From Methanomassiliicoccales archaeon RumEn M2 (GTDB taxonomy: Archaea > Thermoplasmatota > Thermoplasmata > Methanomassiliicoccales > Methanomethylophilaceae), in the NCBI GenBank assembly GCA_001421175.1, contig LJKL01000011.1:1-64000 (forward strand): a DNA stretch of 64,000 nucleotides. Reading direction: 5' to 3'. Positions within the stretch are counted from its first letter, which is position 1. Each line of letters starts with the position of its first letter. A model generated the notes under the pieces. That model saw nothing but the letters and a program-made list of their open reading frames with translations, was not told the DNA's origin and did no database searches. Position numbers and translations under genes: made by a program. This document shows positions 9,964 through 19,492 of this stretch, piece after piece.

Positions 9964-9971
9964 TTTTATAT
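9964..9971 (+). promoter_or_regulatory. TATA-like promoter element of hisS
   Basis: T-T-T-T-A-T-A-T, centred about 25 nt upstream of the hisS ATG at 9993, with no Shine-Dalgarno between. This fits a leaderless archaeal transcript. Confidence 0.55.
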
Positions 9972-9992
9972 CCCCCTGCTTATCGGTGTCCC

Positions 9993-11237
9993 ATGATTCA
10001 GAAGCCCCGTGGCACGAGGGATTTCCTTCCGGACGAGATGGAGAGACGCAGGCACTATGAAGGCATTCTGAGGCATATCGCATTGACCTTCGGGTTCAGG
10101 GAGATCTCGACACCGATATTCGAGGAAACGGAGCTCTTCGTCCTGAGGTCCGGACCCAACATCCTGAACGAGCTTTACGCATTCAAGGATAAAGGCGACA
10201 GAGACATCGCCTTACGTCCGGAGATGACAGCGCCGGCGGTGCGCATGTTCGTCAACGGGATGAGCAACGAGCCGAAGCCCGTCAAGATTTTCTATTTCGG
10301 CCAGTGCTTCAGGTACGAGAGGCCCCAGAGCGGCAGGTACCGTGAGTTCTATCAGTTCGGAGCAGAGCTCATAGGGAACAAGAATCCCGAGTCTGATGCG
10401 GAGATGATCGCTCTCGCAGCATCGATGATCGAGGCACTGGGTCTTAATGATTACAGAATAAGGATAGGCCATATAGGCGTTCTGAGGCAGAAGCTTGCCG
10501 ACAGCGGCGTTCCCAAGGAGAGGACGGCAGAGATCCTTCAGAAGCTTGATAAGAAATCATACGACGAGGCTGAGCTCCTGCTCATAGACATGGGGGTTTC
10601 TGACCTTGCGAGGCAGGAGATATTCGACCTCACTGAGACGGTCGGGGGCAAAGAGGTCCTCTCGGAGGTTCCGGGCGAAGCCGGCGAATATCTGCGCTCC
10701 GTGGTCGAGATCCTTGAGAGGATGGGCGTCCGGGACATAGACATAGATCTGGGCGTCGTCAGGGGGCTGGACTACTACACCGGGATGGTGTTCGAGGCCG
10801 AGGCCCCCGTTCTGGGTGCGGAGAAGCAGATCTGCGGCGGCGGGTCATATACTCTGTCGGAGCTCTTCGGCGGGGAACAGGTGTTCTCCACCGGTTTTGC
10901 CATAGGATTCGACCGTATATTGCTGGCTATGGAGAAGGAAGGCATCGGGTACGAGCTGAAAGGCATCGATGCGTATGTTGTCCCGGCCTCCGATGCGGTC
11001 AGGGGAGAGGCCTATTCAGTGGTCTCGATGCTGAGGGATGCGGGCATATCATCCGATATAGACCTGATGGGAAGGAAGATGGCCAAGGCCATGAAGCACG
11101 CTTCCGCCGTCAGGGCGGAGAATGTGGTGATCGTAGGAGAGAAGGAACTGTCAGAGGATTCCGTAACGGTAAGGGACATGTCCTCCGGGGAGCAGAACCT
11201 GGTCAGGATATCGGAGCTCGTCCGTTTCCTGTCCTGA
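9993..11237 (+). CDS. hisS: Histidyl-tRNA synthetase
   Basis: Class II synthetase that charges tRNA-His, 414 residues. Motif 1 lies in the P-R-G-T-R-D-F region at residues 5-11. Motif 2 appears as R-P-E-M-T-A-P around 75-81 and F-R-Y-E-R-P-Q-S-G-R near 107-116. The histidine-specific signature G-L-D-Y-Y-T-G-M-V-F lies near 256-265, and the C-terminal alpha/beta domain is an anticodon-binding domain. The start is ATG 9993 with a TATA box 25 nt upstream. The last 35 nt overlap the 3' end of convergent rnhA. The frame is intact and the length typical. Confidence 0.96.
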   Translation: MIQKPRGTRDFLPDEMERRRHYEGILRHIALTFGFREISTPIFEETELFVLRSGPNILNELYAFKDKGDRDIALRPEMTAPAVRMFVNGMSNEPKPVKIFYFGQCFRYERPQSGRYREFYQFGAELIGNKNPESDAEMIALAASMIEALGLNDYRIRIGHIGVLRQKLADSGVPKERTAEILQKLDKKSYDEAELLLIDMGVSDLARQEIFDLTETVGGKEVLSEVPGEAGEYLRSVVEILERMGVRDIDIDLGVVRGLDYYTGMVFEAEAPVLGAEKQICGGGSYTLSELFGGEQVFSTGFAIGFDRILLAMEKEGIGYELKGIDAYVVPASDAVRGEAYSVVSMLRDAGISSDIDLMGRKMAKAMKHASAVRAENVVIVGEKELSEDSVTVRDMSSGEQNLVRISELVRFLS

Positions 11238-11628
11238 TGTCAAGTTCGATATTCAGGAGCGCATCCGCCCTGGAGATCATCGGATCTTCCCGCCTCACGT
11301 GGATAATGGAAGGATTCCTAATCTGGGATATCAGGGAAACCGCGTCGCGGTGAAGGCCCTTCATGCTCTCAGACCTCACTTTGTACTCCCCCCTCATCTG
11401 CTTGACCACAAGCTCGGAATCCATGACGAACTCCACGTGATCGTCACCGATCCTGATGGCCTCCCTTATGGCGGCGATCAGACCTCTGTACTCGGCGTAG
11501 TTGTTGGTGCTCTCCCCGAGGAATTCGGTGATCTCACGGATTATGCTCCCGTCCCTGGTCACGATGACGGCGCAGGCTGACGGCCCCGGGTTTCCTCTGG
11601 CACCCCCGTCCGAATATATGCGCAGCAT
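11203..11628 (-). CDS. rnhA: Ribonuclease HI family protein
   Basis: Degrades RNA in RNA-DNA hybrids. From the ATG at 11628 it is 141 residues beginning M-L-R-I-Y-S-D-G-G-A. The acidic active-site set is present: Asp in Y-S-D-G-G near residue 6, Glu in N-N-Y-A-E-Y near 43-48, Asp in V-M-D-S-E near 70 and Asp in S-R-A-D-A-L near 120. This compact type lacks the basic protrusion of E. coli RNase HI. I chose M at 11628 rather than an upstream in-frame start because it directly follows the panD stop and fits the family N-terminus. The 3' end overlaps hisS by 35 nt in convergent orientation. Confidence 0.92.
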   Translation of the reverse strand: MLRIYSDGGARGNPGPSACAVIVTRDGSIIREITEFLGESTNNYAEYRGLIAAIREAIRIGDDHVEFVMDSELVVKQMRGEYKVRSESMKGLHRDAVSLISQIRNPSIIHVRREDPMISRADALLNIELDIRTGNGRAPIS

Positions 11629-11629
11629 A

Positions 11630-11968
11630 TCATTTCCCCACAGGTTTGTTGTTCCTGTCAACCTTGACCACGCTTGTATCGATGATCCCGTCAGCGAGCT
11701 CGAATCCCATTATTATGATAAGATCCCCGACATCACAAAGGTGGGCGGCGGCTCCGTTGATACAGATGACCCCGGAATTGGCAGGTCCGGCTATGGTGTA
11801 GGTCTCAAAGCGGTTGCCGTTGTTGACATCGGCTATCAGCACCTTCTCTCCCGGGAGGATCCCGGCCATATCCATCAGCCTGGCGTCTACGGTGATGCTT
11901 CCTTCGTAATCCAAACGCGTCTCCGTGACGGTGGCCCTGTGTATCTTGCTTCGGAGCATCCAACGCAT
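11630..11968 (-). CDS. panD: Aspartate 1-decarboxylase (pyruvoyl-dependent, bacterial PanD type)
   Basis: Converts L-aspartate to beta-alanine for pantothenate and coenzyme A. It is 112 residues from the ATG at 11968. It matches bacterial PanD through S-K-I-H-R-A-T-V-T near the start and the self-cleavage site Y-E-G-S-I-T at about 21-26, where Ser becomes the pyruvoyl group. [10 protein letters not shown] and I-N-G-A-A-A-H-L are the other signature stretches. The start was chosen because the N-terminus then aligns with PanD and a TATA-like box (about 11990-11998, minus strand) sits 25 nt upstream. An in-frame ATG at 11989 is the alternative. Most archaea use a PLP-dependent decarboxylase (MfnA/ADC) instead, so this may be a transferred gene. 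It is followed within 1 nt by rnhA. Confidence 0.92.
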   Translation of the reverse strand: MRWMLRSKIHRATVTETRLDYEGSITVDARLMDMAGILPGEKVLIADVNNGNRFETYTIAGPANSGVICINGAAAHLCDVGDLIIIMGFELADGIIDTSVVKVDRNNKPVGK

Positions 11969-12123
11969 AATGGGTCTATATGCCCCCATATAATCAAACT
12001 TTCTTCTCTACGAAAAAGTTGGGTATGCGTTTTTTCATGAATCGTTAATATAGAGTAACACGATTTTACTATAACTTATGCTAAGTGATATATACGATGC
12101 GAAAAATGTTAGGTTTGATACCA

Positions 12124-13193
12124 ATGAAAAGTAAAATCAAAAACATGGCGATATTGGCATTGACGGCCATATTGACAGTATCTCTGCTCATTCCGATCGT
12201 TGGCTCTGAAGAATCCTCTGCGACAATAGCAGTCACAGATTCAGACGGAAAGACAATATCTCTGGATGAGCCTGCAGGTAAGGTTGTCACCCTTGGTCTC
12301 GGTTATACCATAACGGTAATAGATCTGGGATACAAAGACAAGATCATAGGATATGACAATGGGTCCACATATGATTCAAGCGGGAACAAGAAAGTCGAAG
12401 GTATGAATGTCGAGAATTTAGGCTCAGCGTATGCGACCGCCGACAATATATCATTCATTCGCGCAAAATGGCACAAATGGTTGAAGATTTAAAGTTTGAC
12501 AAAAGCAAAGATTTGATAATAATAAACAACTGGAGCGGTACTGTCGCTTCAGGCGGAACGAGGGATTTGCTTGTCGGCGACGGCTACAAAGTCGCATGCT
12601 TCGGAGCCAATACGTACGATGAGATTGTCGGTATGGTTTCTTCCATATCACAGTTATGTGGAGGAGATTCCAATAATGTGGTAGAAAGAATGACTCAGGC
12701 TAAAACAGAAGTTCAGGAGATGGCCGCAAGCAAGTCAGGGGAGGCGGCACCGAAAGCAATGTATGTTTCAGAATATAAAGGGGATTTGAGGATATACAAC
12801 AGCGGAATAACCGTAAGCATGATTGAGTTGGCCGGAGGAGTGAACATTGGTGACAACGGTGAAACCAACGTATATCATAATCAAAATGCCAGTTACATCA
12901 TTCAAAACGAACCTGATGTCATTTTCCTAGACGGTAACTATCCTGAAACCGCAGAGTATTTTCAGGACGAGGTCCTGAATACAAGATCTATAAAGGTTGT
13001 CAAATTAGAGAAAGACTGGAACAGTACAACACCTCAGGTTACCGACGGCCTCTTAAATATATCTGAGAGTCTCTATAACCCGTATGCATCTGATGAGGAT
13101 CGGATAGATGATGATGCTATTATGATATTTGTGGGAGTAATAGCAGCTTTTATAGCGGCGGGACTGGCTCTGTTCTTGATAAGGAGACATTAA
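12124..13193 (+). CDS. ABC transporter substrate-binding protein (Fe3+-siderophore/corrinoid type), membrane anchored, one frameshift
   Basis: Extracytoplasmic binding component of the importer encoded with the next two genes, about 356 residues across the break. It has an N-terminal signal sequence (basic K-S-K-I-K then a hydrophobic core to about residue 28). A TroA/BtuF-like body starts with V-T-D-S-D-G-K-T-I-S-L-D-E-P, the usual opening of this class. A C-terminal hydrophobic segment ends in R-R-H and acts as a membrane anchor, as expected in an archaeon without a periplasm. ATG 12124 is chosen because a TATA-like box at 12087-12095 lies about 29 nt upstream. The frame breaks at the A4 run 12465-12468; one more A rejoins the two parts. 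The ligand cannot be read from sequence. Confidence 0.85.
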
Positions 13194-13229
13194 ATCCTTT
13201 TACCTAAACCTCTTACTCGGAGTTTATCG

Positions 13230-14248
13230 ATGACCAGCAAGAGCAAGAGAGCAAAAGTATCCATTGTAGTCGTCGTTTTGATCGCACTGCTTATTATAAC
13301 CATATTTCTGGAGCTTAGCTGGGCTCGCGGATTCTGACATTTGAGGAGGTATGGGCGGTCCTGACAGGATCAGGCACATGGGCCAATTCTATCATAGTCC
13401 AACAGATAAATGCGCCCCGTGTGGCACTCGGTTTCTTCGTGGGTGCAGGCCTGGGTGTTGCGGGTGCGGTTATGCAGGCAATTTTCAGGAACCCGATGGC
13501 CTCTCCGTATATTTTGGGCCTGTCTTCTGGCGCATCCCTCGGTGCTGCCATAGGAATGCTTTTTGTGATACCTTTCATACCGACTTTAGTATCTGTGCCT
13601 TTACTGGCATTCATCTTCTGTGTGGGAACCATGTTTCTGGTCTACTCTTTGTCCAGAGTTGGTAGTGCGGTAAGTATGGAGACGCTTCTGCTCTCAGGAA
13701 TAGCAGTAGGGGCACTCCTGCAGGCTATGGTATCTCTTCTCACATACATGGCTGGAGACAGATTGGAGGATCTGGTGTTCTGGGGTATGGGAAGCATATC
13801 CGGTGCCGATTGGTCCGAGATTGCCCTTGTCGCTGCTCTTGTCATCTTTGGGTCATTTGTAATGATGTCCCATGCGAAGGAGATCAACGCCATGATGATG
13901 GGGGATGCACACGCAATGGATTTAGGGGTCAATGTGAGAAATACCAGGTTAATTTTATTGTTCGCATCTTCTTTGGTTACCGCCGCTGCTGTTTGCTTCG
14001 CAGGGGTGATAGGTTTTGTCGGCCTGATAATACCGCATATCCTTAGAATATTGGTGGGTCCAGACAACAGATCTCTTCTTCCCCTATGTATGTTGGGGGG
14101 CGGGACATATATCATTGCCTGCGATTATGTGGCACATATAATAACTCCTAATCTCGGAATTCTGCCGATAGGCATCATAACCGCACTTATCGGCGCACCA
14201 TATTTCATATATCTGCTGCGCAGAAAGAAATCTGGGGTGGGGTGGTAA
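13230..14248 (+). CDS. FecCD/BtuC-family ABC transporter permease, one frameshift near the start
   Basis: Membrane channel of the importer, about 339 residues across the break. After a first membrane segment encoded from ATG 13230, the reading shifts at 13318-13323. Adding one T yields L-G-S-R-I-L-T-F-E-E-V-W, the normal opening of FecCD proteins. Family hallmarks follow: N-A-P-R-V-A-L-G-F-F-V-G-A-G-L-G and A-G-A-V-M-Q-A-I-F-R-N-P-M-A-S-P. Near the end come G-V-I-G-F-V-G-L-I-I-P-H, the coupling-helix region contacting the ATPase, and P-I-G-I-I-T-A-L-I-G-A-P. Without the correction only residues from 13421 are open, which would lack the first helix. Confidence 0.88.
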
Positions 14249-14249
14249 G

Positions 14250-15047
14250 ATGATGGACATCAAGAACCTCAGCTTCGATTATCGTGACAAGATCGTATTG
14301 GATCAAATAGATTTCAGCATAAAGGACGGGGAGATACTGGGAATATTGGGGCCTAACGGGTGCGGTAAGACCACTTTGCTGGGCAATCTTAATCGGAATC
14401 TCAGACCGAAGATCGGTTGCGTGCTGATGGGAGAAAAAGACCTGGAGGATTTGAAGAAAAAGGAGATAGCGAGGGAGATAGCAGTCATACCTCAGACCAA
14501 CGAGGTCAGGTTCTCCTTCACAGTCAAAGAAGTAGTTGCTATGGGACGCATGCCCTTCCAAGATTCTTTTGCGGGGGAATCCGGGAGGGACCTGGAAATA
14601 ATCGAAAACGCCATGGACAGAGTGGGAATATCCGAATTCACAGAGCGTTTCATAAACACCATGTCTGGCGGTGAACGCCAAAGGGTCATAATTGCGAGAG
14701 CTCTAGCACAGACTCCGAAGATCCTTCTCATGGACGAGCCCACATTGCATCTGGACATAAGCGCTCAGTTCGATGTGCTGAATCTGATACACGATCTTTC
14801 CCGTAAGGAGAAGTTGACTGTGGTTATTGTGTCCCATGATCTTCCTATGGCGGCCCGTTATTGTGATAGAGTAATGCTGATTCATAATCATCGGATTCAC
14901 GCACTCGGAAAGACAGAGGATGTTCTGACTCCGGAGAATATGCGCACCGTGTTCAACGTGGAAGCCGATCTCGTCAAAGACTCTAAAACCGGTCGGAACC
15001 TTGTAAGACTCTTCGATTCCTGTACAAATTCAGAAAAAAGTACCTGA
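14250..15047 (+). CDS. ABC transporter ATP-binding protein (FecE/BtuD type)
   Basis: Drives the importer of the two preceding genes, 265 residues. It has Walker A G-P-N-G-C-G-K-T-T near 37-45, the ABC signature M-S-G-G-E-R-Q-R near 138-145, Walker B I-L-L-M-D-E-P-T followed by the D-loop H-L-D, and the switch histidine in V-S-H-D. The start lies 1 nt after the permease stop, so translation is probably coupled. The gene ends 2 nt before the 3' end of the convergent tRNA-Asp gene. The complex could carry ferric chelates or corrinoids; a second set of the same family lies at 49.8-54.9 kb inside cobamide genes, so iron is a reasonable guess here. Confidence 0.92.
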   Translation: MMDIKNLSFDYRDKIVLDQIDFSIKDGEILGILGPNGCGKTTLLGNLNRNLRPKIGCVLMGEKDLEDLKKKEIAREIAVIPQTNEVRFSFTVKEVVAMGRMPFQDSFAGESGRDLEIIENAMDRVGISEFTERFINTMSGGERQRVIIARALAQTPKILLMDEPTLHLDISAQFDVLNLIHDLSRKEKLTVVIVSHDLPMAARYCDRVMLIHNHRIHALGKTEDVLTPENMRTVFNVEADLVKDSKTGRNLVRLFDSCTNSEKST

Positions 15048-15048
15048 G

Positions 15049-15121
15049 CGCCCTGGCCGGAATTCGAATCCGGGTCGAAGCCTCGACAGGGCTTCATGAT
15101 AGGCCGCTACACTACCAGGGC
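15049..15121 (-). tRNA. tRNA-Asp (anticodon GTC)
   Basis: On the minus strand the 73-nt sequence folds as a standard cloverleaf. The 7-bp acceptor stem is GCCCTGG with CCAGGGC. The anticodon stem AAGCC/GGCTT encloses the loop CTGTCGA, giving anticodon GTC. The T arm is CCGGA-TTCGAAT-TCCGG. Discriminator G73 is typical of Asp. The 3' CCA is not encoded. Confidence 0.95.
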
Positions 15122-15234
15122 AGGTATCATGAGTATAGACAGGCAGTATTTAACCGTTATCGAAACGAACTGGCGACAGGAAAAAATAGTCTGCGGCAAG
15201 GCGAGGTTTATCATGTTGTTAGTGGGTTCGGGTC

Positions 15235-16071
15235 ATGATGACGAATCCCACTGTGGCCGATTACATGATCCGTGACGTGAAATCCGTGAGCCCGGGCATG
15301 ACTGTAAAAGAGGTTGCCAAGAAGATCACCGAATCCGATTTTCACGGATTCCCGATAACAGACAGAGGATATCTGCTGGGTTTCGTGACCGCCAAGGAAC
15401 TGCTGCGCCATATGGACAATCCGGATGCGGAGATGAGGGATATCATGAGGCAGGGCACCATAACCGCCATGCCGTCCATGTCCATGGATGATGCGACCAG
15501 GCTCCTGTTCAGATACGGTCTGAGGAACCTGCCTGTGGTGGATGATAACAAGAAGCTCGTAGGCATCATCTCGAATATCGATGTTGTAAGGTCCCAGATC
15601 GAGAAGGCGAGGCCTTCAAAGGTCATGAGCGTGAAGACCTTCCTCGAAAGGCAGAACAACGTCCGCATGCGGGTGATCTATAAGGAGGTGCCCATCGATA
15701 TGGTCATACCCACTCAGAAGGAGGTCTACAGGGATGAGCTGGTGGGAAGGCAGTACGAGATCAAGAGGGGGCTCAACGAGCCGCTCATAGTCATCGCCCG
15801 CAGGAACGGCTATCTCATCGTGGACGGGCACCATCGGGTGCTGGCGGCCAAGATGATGGGTACCACGAGCTTCAAGGCCATCGTCCTGGAGCCCAGCGAC
15901 ATGGATGTCAGATTCGGGCTGGAGAAGACGGCAGAGAGGTGGGGCCTCAGATCCCTGGACGACGTGAACATCATCGAGGGGTCAAAGCACCCGCTGATGA
16001 AGGCGGCCACCATGGTCCTCACGGAAGAGGAGATCCTGAAGCTCACCAAGAGGCTCCAGGGCGGGAACTGA
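15235..16071 (+). CDS. CBS-domain pair fused to a ParB/sulfiredoxin-like domain
   Basis: 278 residues, cytosolic. Two CBS repeats occupy about residues 8-125: V-A-D-Y-M-I-R-D-V-K-S-V opens the first and T-I-T-A-M-P-S-M-S-M-D-D-A the second. Such pairs usually sense adenylates. The second half resembles the ParB-N/Srx fold: a P-L-I-V-I-A-R-R-N-G-Y strand is followed by V-D-G-H-H-R-V-L-A-A, the conserved D-G-H-H-R motif with nuclease- or nucleotide-binding relatives. The combination suggests nucleotide-gated regulation, but the target is unknown. ATG 15235 is immediately followed by a second ATG. A TATA-like stretch at 15206-15213 is about 25 nt upstream. Confidence 0.82.
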   Translation: MMTNPTVADYMIRDVKSVSPGMTVKEVAKKITESDFHGFPITDRGYLLGFVTAKELLRHMDNPDAEMRDIMRQGTITAMPSMSMDDATRLLFRYGLRNLPVVDDNKKLVGIISNIDVVRSQIEKARPSKVMSVKTFLERQNNVRMRVIYKEVPIDMVIPTQKEVYRDELVGRQYEIKRGLNEPLIVIARRNGYLIVDGHHRVLAAKMMGTTSFKAIVLEPSDMDVRFGLEKTAERWGLRSLDDVNIIEGSKHPLMKAATMVLTEEEILKLTKRLQGGN

Positions 16072-16072
16072 T

Positions 16073-18375
16073 TCAGTTACCGCTCAGCTCTCTCATCCTC
16101 TTCAGCATTATCCTCTTCTCGGCCGAGGCTATGACGCTCTTCGTCTTGACGAACGTGTCCGGATTGAGGGATATGTAGTCTATGCCCTCTTCCACCAGGA
16201 ATTCGGCGAACTCAGGATAGACGGAGGGCCCCTGTCCGCAGATGCCCACGCTCTTGCCCTTCGCGTGAGCGGTCTTTATGAGCATGCTTATGGCCCTCTT
16301 CACGGCCTCGTTCCTCTCATCGAAGTAGCCCATGCGGCCAAGTATGTCCGAGTCCCTGTCCGCGCCCATTATCAGCTGGGTCAGGTCGTTGGACCCTATT
16401 GAGAATCCGTCGCAGTACTCGGAGAATTCCTCCGCCATAAGGATGTTGGCAGGTATCTCCGCCATCAGGTACAGGCTGAAGTCCCTGTTCCTCTTCAGGC
16501 CTATGCTCTCCATCATGGCGGTTATCTCCCTGACCTCGTCCACGGTCCTGACGAAGGGGAGCATGATGTTCAGATTCCTGAGCCCCATCTCATCCCCTGA
16601 CCTTCTTTATGGCCGCAAGCTCGCACATGAATGCCTCCTTGTAATCGGGGGACACGTATCTGGAGCAACCTCTCCACCCTATCATGGGGTTGGACTCCAG
16701 AGGTTCGAAATCAGCACCTCCCTTCATGTCGCGGTACTCGTTAGTCTTGAAATCCGACGTTCTTAGGATGACCTTTCTGGGATAGAATACCCTGCAGACC
16801 TTGGATATCCCCTCGGTCAGCTTCTCTATGAGCTCATCCTTCCTCCCCTCTGCTATGAGGGAGACCGGGTGCTCGCCTACGTAATTGGTGAAAAGGAATT
16901 CAGACCTCATCAGGCCCACACCGTCGCAGGGCAGTGCGGCGGACCTCTCGGCTTTGGCGGGCATGCTCATATTGACCATGACCTTGGTTCCCGTTATCGG
17001 TACGAACTCCGATGCCACGGTAACGGTCGTCGCAACCTCCGGCTTGCTAGTTGAGATGGCGTTCCCTCTGTACACGGTGCCGGTGGTGCCGTCCACAGTG
17101 ATGACCATCCCGTCCGTGAGGAGGGAAGTGGCGCTGACGGTGCCTACAACGCAGGGTGTCTCCAATTCTCTGGATATGATGGCGGCGTGGCAGGTCATGC
17201 CCCCCTCGTCAGTGACGATGCCCGCGGCTCTGTTCATGGCAGGGACCATGTCGGGCATGGTCATGGAAGTGACTAGGATATCACCCTCCTTCACTATGTC
17301 GAGGCTCATCGAATCATCATATATCACGACGCGGCCAGACGCGATCCCGGGGCTCGCTCCGAGGCCCGTGACGATCACCTCATTACCGGCGTCGATCTTC
17401 TCTCCGTTCCCGCCGCCTATGGCGGTGATGGGCCTGGCCTGAACGATGTAGACTTTATCCTTTTCGACACACCACTCTATGTCCATGGGCTTCCCGTAGT
17501 GGATCTCTATCTGGCGGCCGATCTCGGCAACCTCTATGATCCTCCGATCGGAGATCTTCTGAGCGTTCTCCAGCTCCGGCTTCACGTCCACTTTCACGGT
17601 GCTGCCGTCCGTCCCCCTGGTGTATTTCCATTTCTGGACGGACAGCCTCTTCTGCTTGATCTCCATGGTGGATCTGTCCACCTTGTATGTATCGGGGGTG
17701 ACCTCACCCCCCCACGATGGCTTCTCCGAGACCGTAGCCCGCCTCGACGATTATCTCCTTGGATCCGCTGCTGGGGTCCACGGTGAACATTATGCCGGAG
17801 ACGTCGGAGTTGACCATCTTCTGCACCACGACGGCAAGCTTCACGTCCTCATGGGCGAATCCCTGTCTCTCGCGGTAGGAGATGGCTCTTGCGGTGAAGA
17901 GGGAGGACCAGCATTTCCTGACCTTATCGAACAGGTCCTTCTCCCCGATCACGTTAAGGAAGGTCTCCTGCTGGCCGGCGAAGCTGGCGTCCGGGAGGTC
18001 CTCAGCTGTCGCGGAGGATCTGACGGCCACGAAACTGGGCTTGTCGCCTTCGAACAGCCTTTTGTAGCTGGCCACGATCTCCTTCTCCAGGTCCTTCGGT
18101 ATCTCGCACCTCTCGAAGGCTTCCCTTATCCGGGAGGACGCTTCCACGAGGGTGTCGTCGGAGGCTTTGTCTATCTTCGCGAGCTCATCCCTTATCGTCT
18201 CCGTAAGTTTCCCGCTCTCGACGAAATGGTCGTAGGAGGAGGTGGTAAGGAGGAATGCATTAGGAACCGGGAATCCGGCCATTGTCAGCTCGCCAAGATT
18301 GGCTCCCTTTCCGCCGACTGTCGGGATGTCTGTAACACGCAGCTCATTAACGTCCACAATTCTCTTTGTCGTCAT
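16073..18375 (-). CDS. ppsA: Phosphoenolpyruvate synthase (pyruvate, water dikinase), two frameshifts
   Basis: Makes PEP from pyruvate and ATP, feeding gluconeogenesis from the pyruvate made by the nearby PorGDAB. Read across two breaks it is about 766 residues. The N-terminal ATP-grasp domain has G-G-K-G-A-N-L-G-E-L near 20-29. The swivelling domain holds the phosphohistidine in G-G-M-T-C-H-A-A-I-I-S-R-E. The C-terminal barrel carries N-I-M-L-P-F-V-R-T and the catalytic cysteine in G-I-C-G-Q-G-P-S. The first break is in the C7 run 17707-17713 (six expected), restoring G-G-E-V-T-P-D. The second is in the C4 run 16594-16597 (three expected), restoring V-R-D-E-M-G-L. Both are one-base gains in homopolymers, hence likely sequence errors. 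Confidence 0.9.
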
Positions 18376-18661
18376 CGTATCCCTTGCTGGTCGAAGGACC
18401 GGTTAGATGCTTGGTGCATCTGAGTACCGCTTAAAGACACCTGCTCTATAATAGGGTTTTCCACTTAACATGTATGAGATGATGCCCAGGAGTATGTAAC
18501 GCCTGTTGAATCATTGAATAAGCATGAGTTTTCACGATAATCGTATTTTTGCTACGAATCACGTGAATTAATGCGGATTTTGATAACGAAACCAAGAATA
18601 TGTCCAAAAATATCAGTACATTTTAAGAACTAAGAGTATACTAACCCCTTCGGTCACTAAC
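18376..18661. other. AT-rich divergent intergenic region between ppsA and porG
   Basis: About 285 bases without a gene. Near ppsA there is an inverted repeat, GATGC-TTGGT-GCATC, at 18406-18420. The middle is AT-rich. The porG side holds T-A-T-A-C-T-like promoter sequence at about 18636-18646. I found no tRNA or structured RNA. It probably carries the promoters and control sites of the two central-metabolism units. Confidence 0.5.
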
Positions 18662-19219
18662 ATGGATTTAGAAATATGTTGGCACGGAAGAGGCGGACAG
18701 GGCGTTGTTACCGCCAATGAGATACTGGCCGAGACCGCTATCAGGGAGGGCAAGTACGTCAAGGCCTTCCCGGAGTTCGGGCCCGAGAGGATGGGTGCCC
18801 CTATAAGAGCATTCACCAGGATCTCCGATAATCCAATAAGGATTCACAGCCAGGTGTATGAGCCGGACATAGTGGTCGTTCTGGACGGTACGTTGGTGGG
18901 GAAAGTAGACATAACAGGCGGACTGAAGAAGGGAGGCATCGTGCTGGTGAATACCCATGGTTCTCCCGAGGAGATCAAGAGCGCCCTCAAGACCGAGGAG
19001 AAGTGCTATACGATAGACGCGACGAAGATCTCCATAGAGGAGCTCGGAAGGCCTATGGCCAACACGGCCATTCTGGGCGCCCTGGTGAAGGTAGCCCCCA
19101 TAGTAGCCTATTCGAAGCTGGAGGACGCCGTGACCGCGAAGTTCACGGGCAAGCTGTCCGAGAAGCTGATAGTGAAGAACCTTACCGCTCTGAAGAGGGC
19201 GTATGAGGAGGTGCGCTGA
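18662..19219 (+). CDS. porG: Pyruvate:ferredoxin oxidoreductase, gamma subunit
   Basis: Gamma subunit of the four-part oxidoreductase that interconverts pyruvate + CoA and acetyl-CoA + CO2 with ferredoxin. It has 185 residues and the domain signature W-H-G-R-G-G-Q-G-V-V-T-A at about 7-18, F-P-E-F-G-P-E-R-M-G-A-P-I near 37-49, and the V-V-V-L-D strand. ATG 18662 leads the porGDAB operon, in the order usual for archaeal POR. The alternative is another 2-oxoacid oxidoreductase (VOR, KGOR). The separate small delta ferredoxin and the size of the alpha subunit favour POR. Confidence 0.92.
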   Translation: MDLEICWHGRGGQGVVTANEILAETAIREGKYVKAFPEFGPERMGAPIRAFTRISDNPIRIHSQVYEPDIVVVLDGTLVGKVDITGGLKKGGIVLVNTHGSPEEIKSALKTEEKCYTIDATKISIEELGRPMANTAILGALVKVAPIVAYSKLEDAVTAKFTGKLSEKLIVKNLTALKRAYEEVR

Positions 19220-19220
19220 T

Positions 19221-19490
19221 ATGACCAGCCATAAGAAGATGCCCATAGGCGGCCGTGCCATAGAGCCCGGTAAGTCCGAAGAGGTGGAGACGGGGGACTG
19301 GAGATCATTCAGGCCCGTGGTGGACCAGGAGCTGTGCATAGACTGCATGTCCTGTTGGATCTACTGCCCGGACAGCGCCGTGATAGTCAAGGACAATAAG
19401 ATGACAGGATTCAAGATGACCCACTGCAAGGGATGCGGGATATGCGCCAAGGCGTGTCCCAAGAAGGCCATAACCATGGTGGAGGAATGA
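19221..19490 (+). CDS. porD: Pyruvate:ferredoxin oxidoreductase, delta subunit (2x[4Fe-4S] ferredoxin)
   Basis: 89-residue electron-transfer subunit. Two clusters are clear: C-I-D-C-M-S-C-W-I-Y-C-P near 37-48 and C-K-G-C-G-I-C-A-K-A-C-P near 67-78. The start is ATG 19221, 1 nt after the porG stop; an in-frame GTG at 19203 lies inside porG and would add six residues. It passes electrons from the TPP site of PorB to external ferredoxin. Confidence 0.95.
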   Translation: MTSHKKMPIGGRAIEPGKSEEVETGDWRSFRPVVDQELCIDCMSCWIYCPDSAVIVKDNKMTGFKMTHCKGCGICAKACPKKAITMVEE

Positions 19491-19492
19491 TC

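Noticed and set aside
12124-15047. Calling the first ABC importer a B12 transporter
   Set aside because: The family is shared by iron-siderophore, heme and corrinoid importers, and no cobamide gene is adjacent, so the ligand is left open.
16073-18375. PEP synthase as a pseudogene or as three separate proteins
   Set aside because: All catalytic motifs are intact and both breaks are one-base gains in C homopolymers, matching the error pattern across the window.
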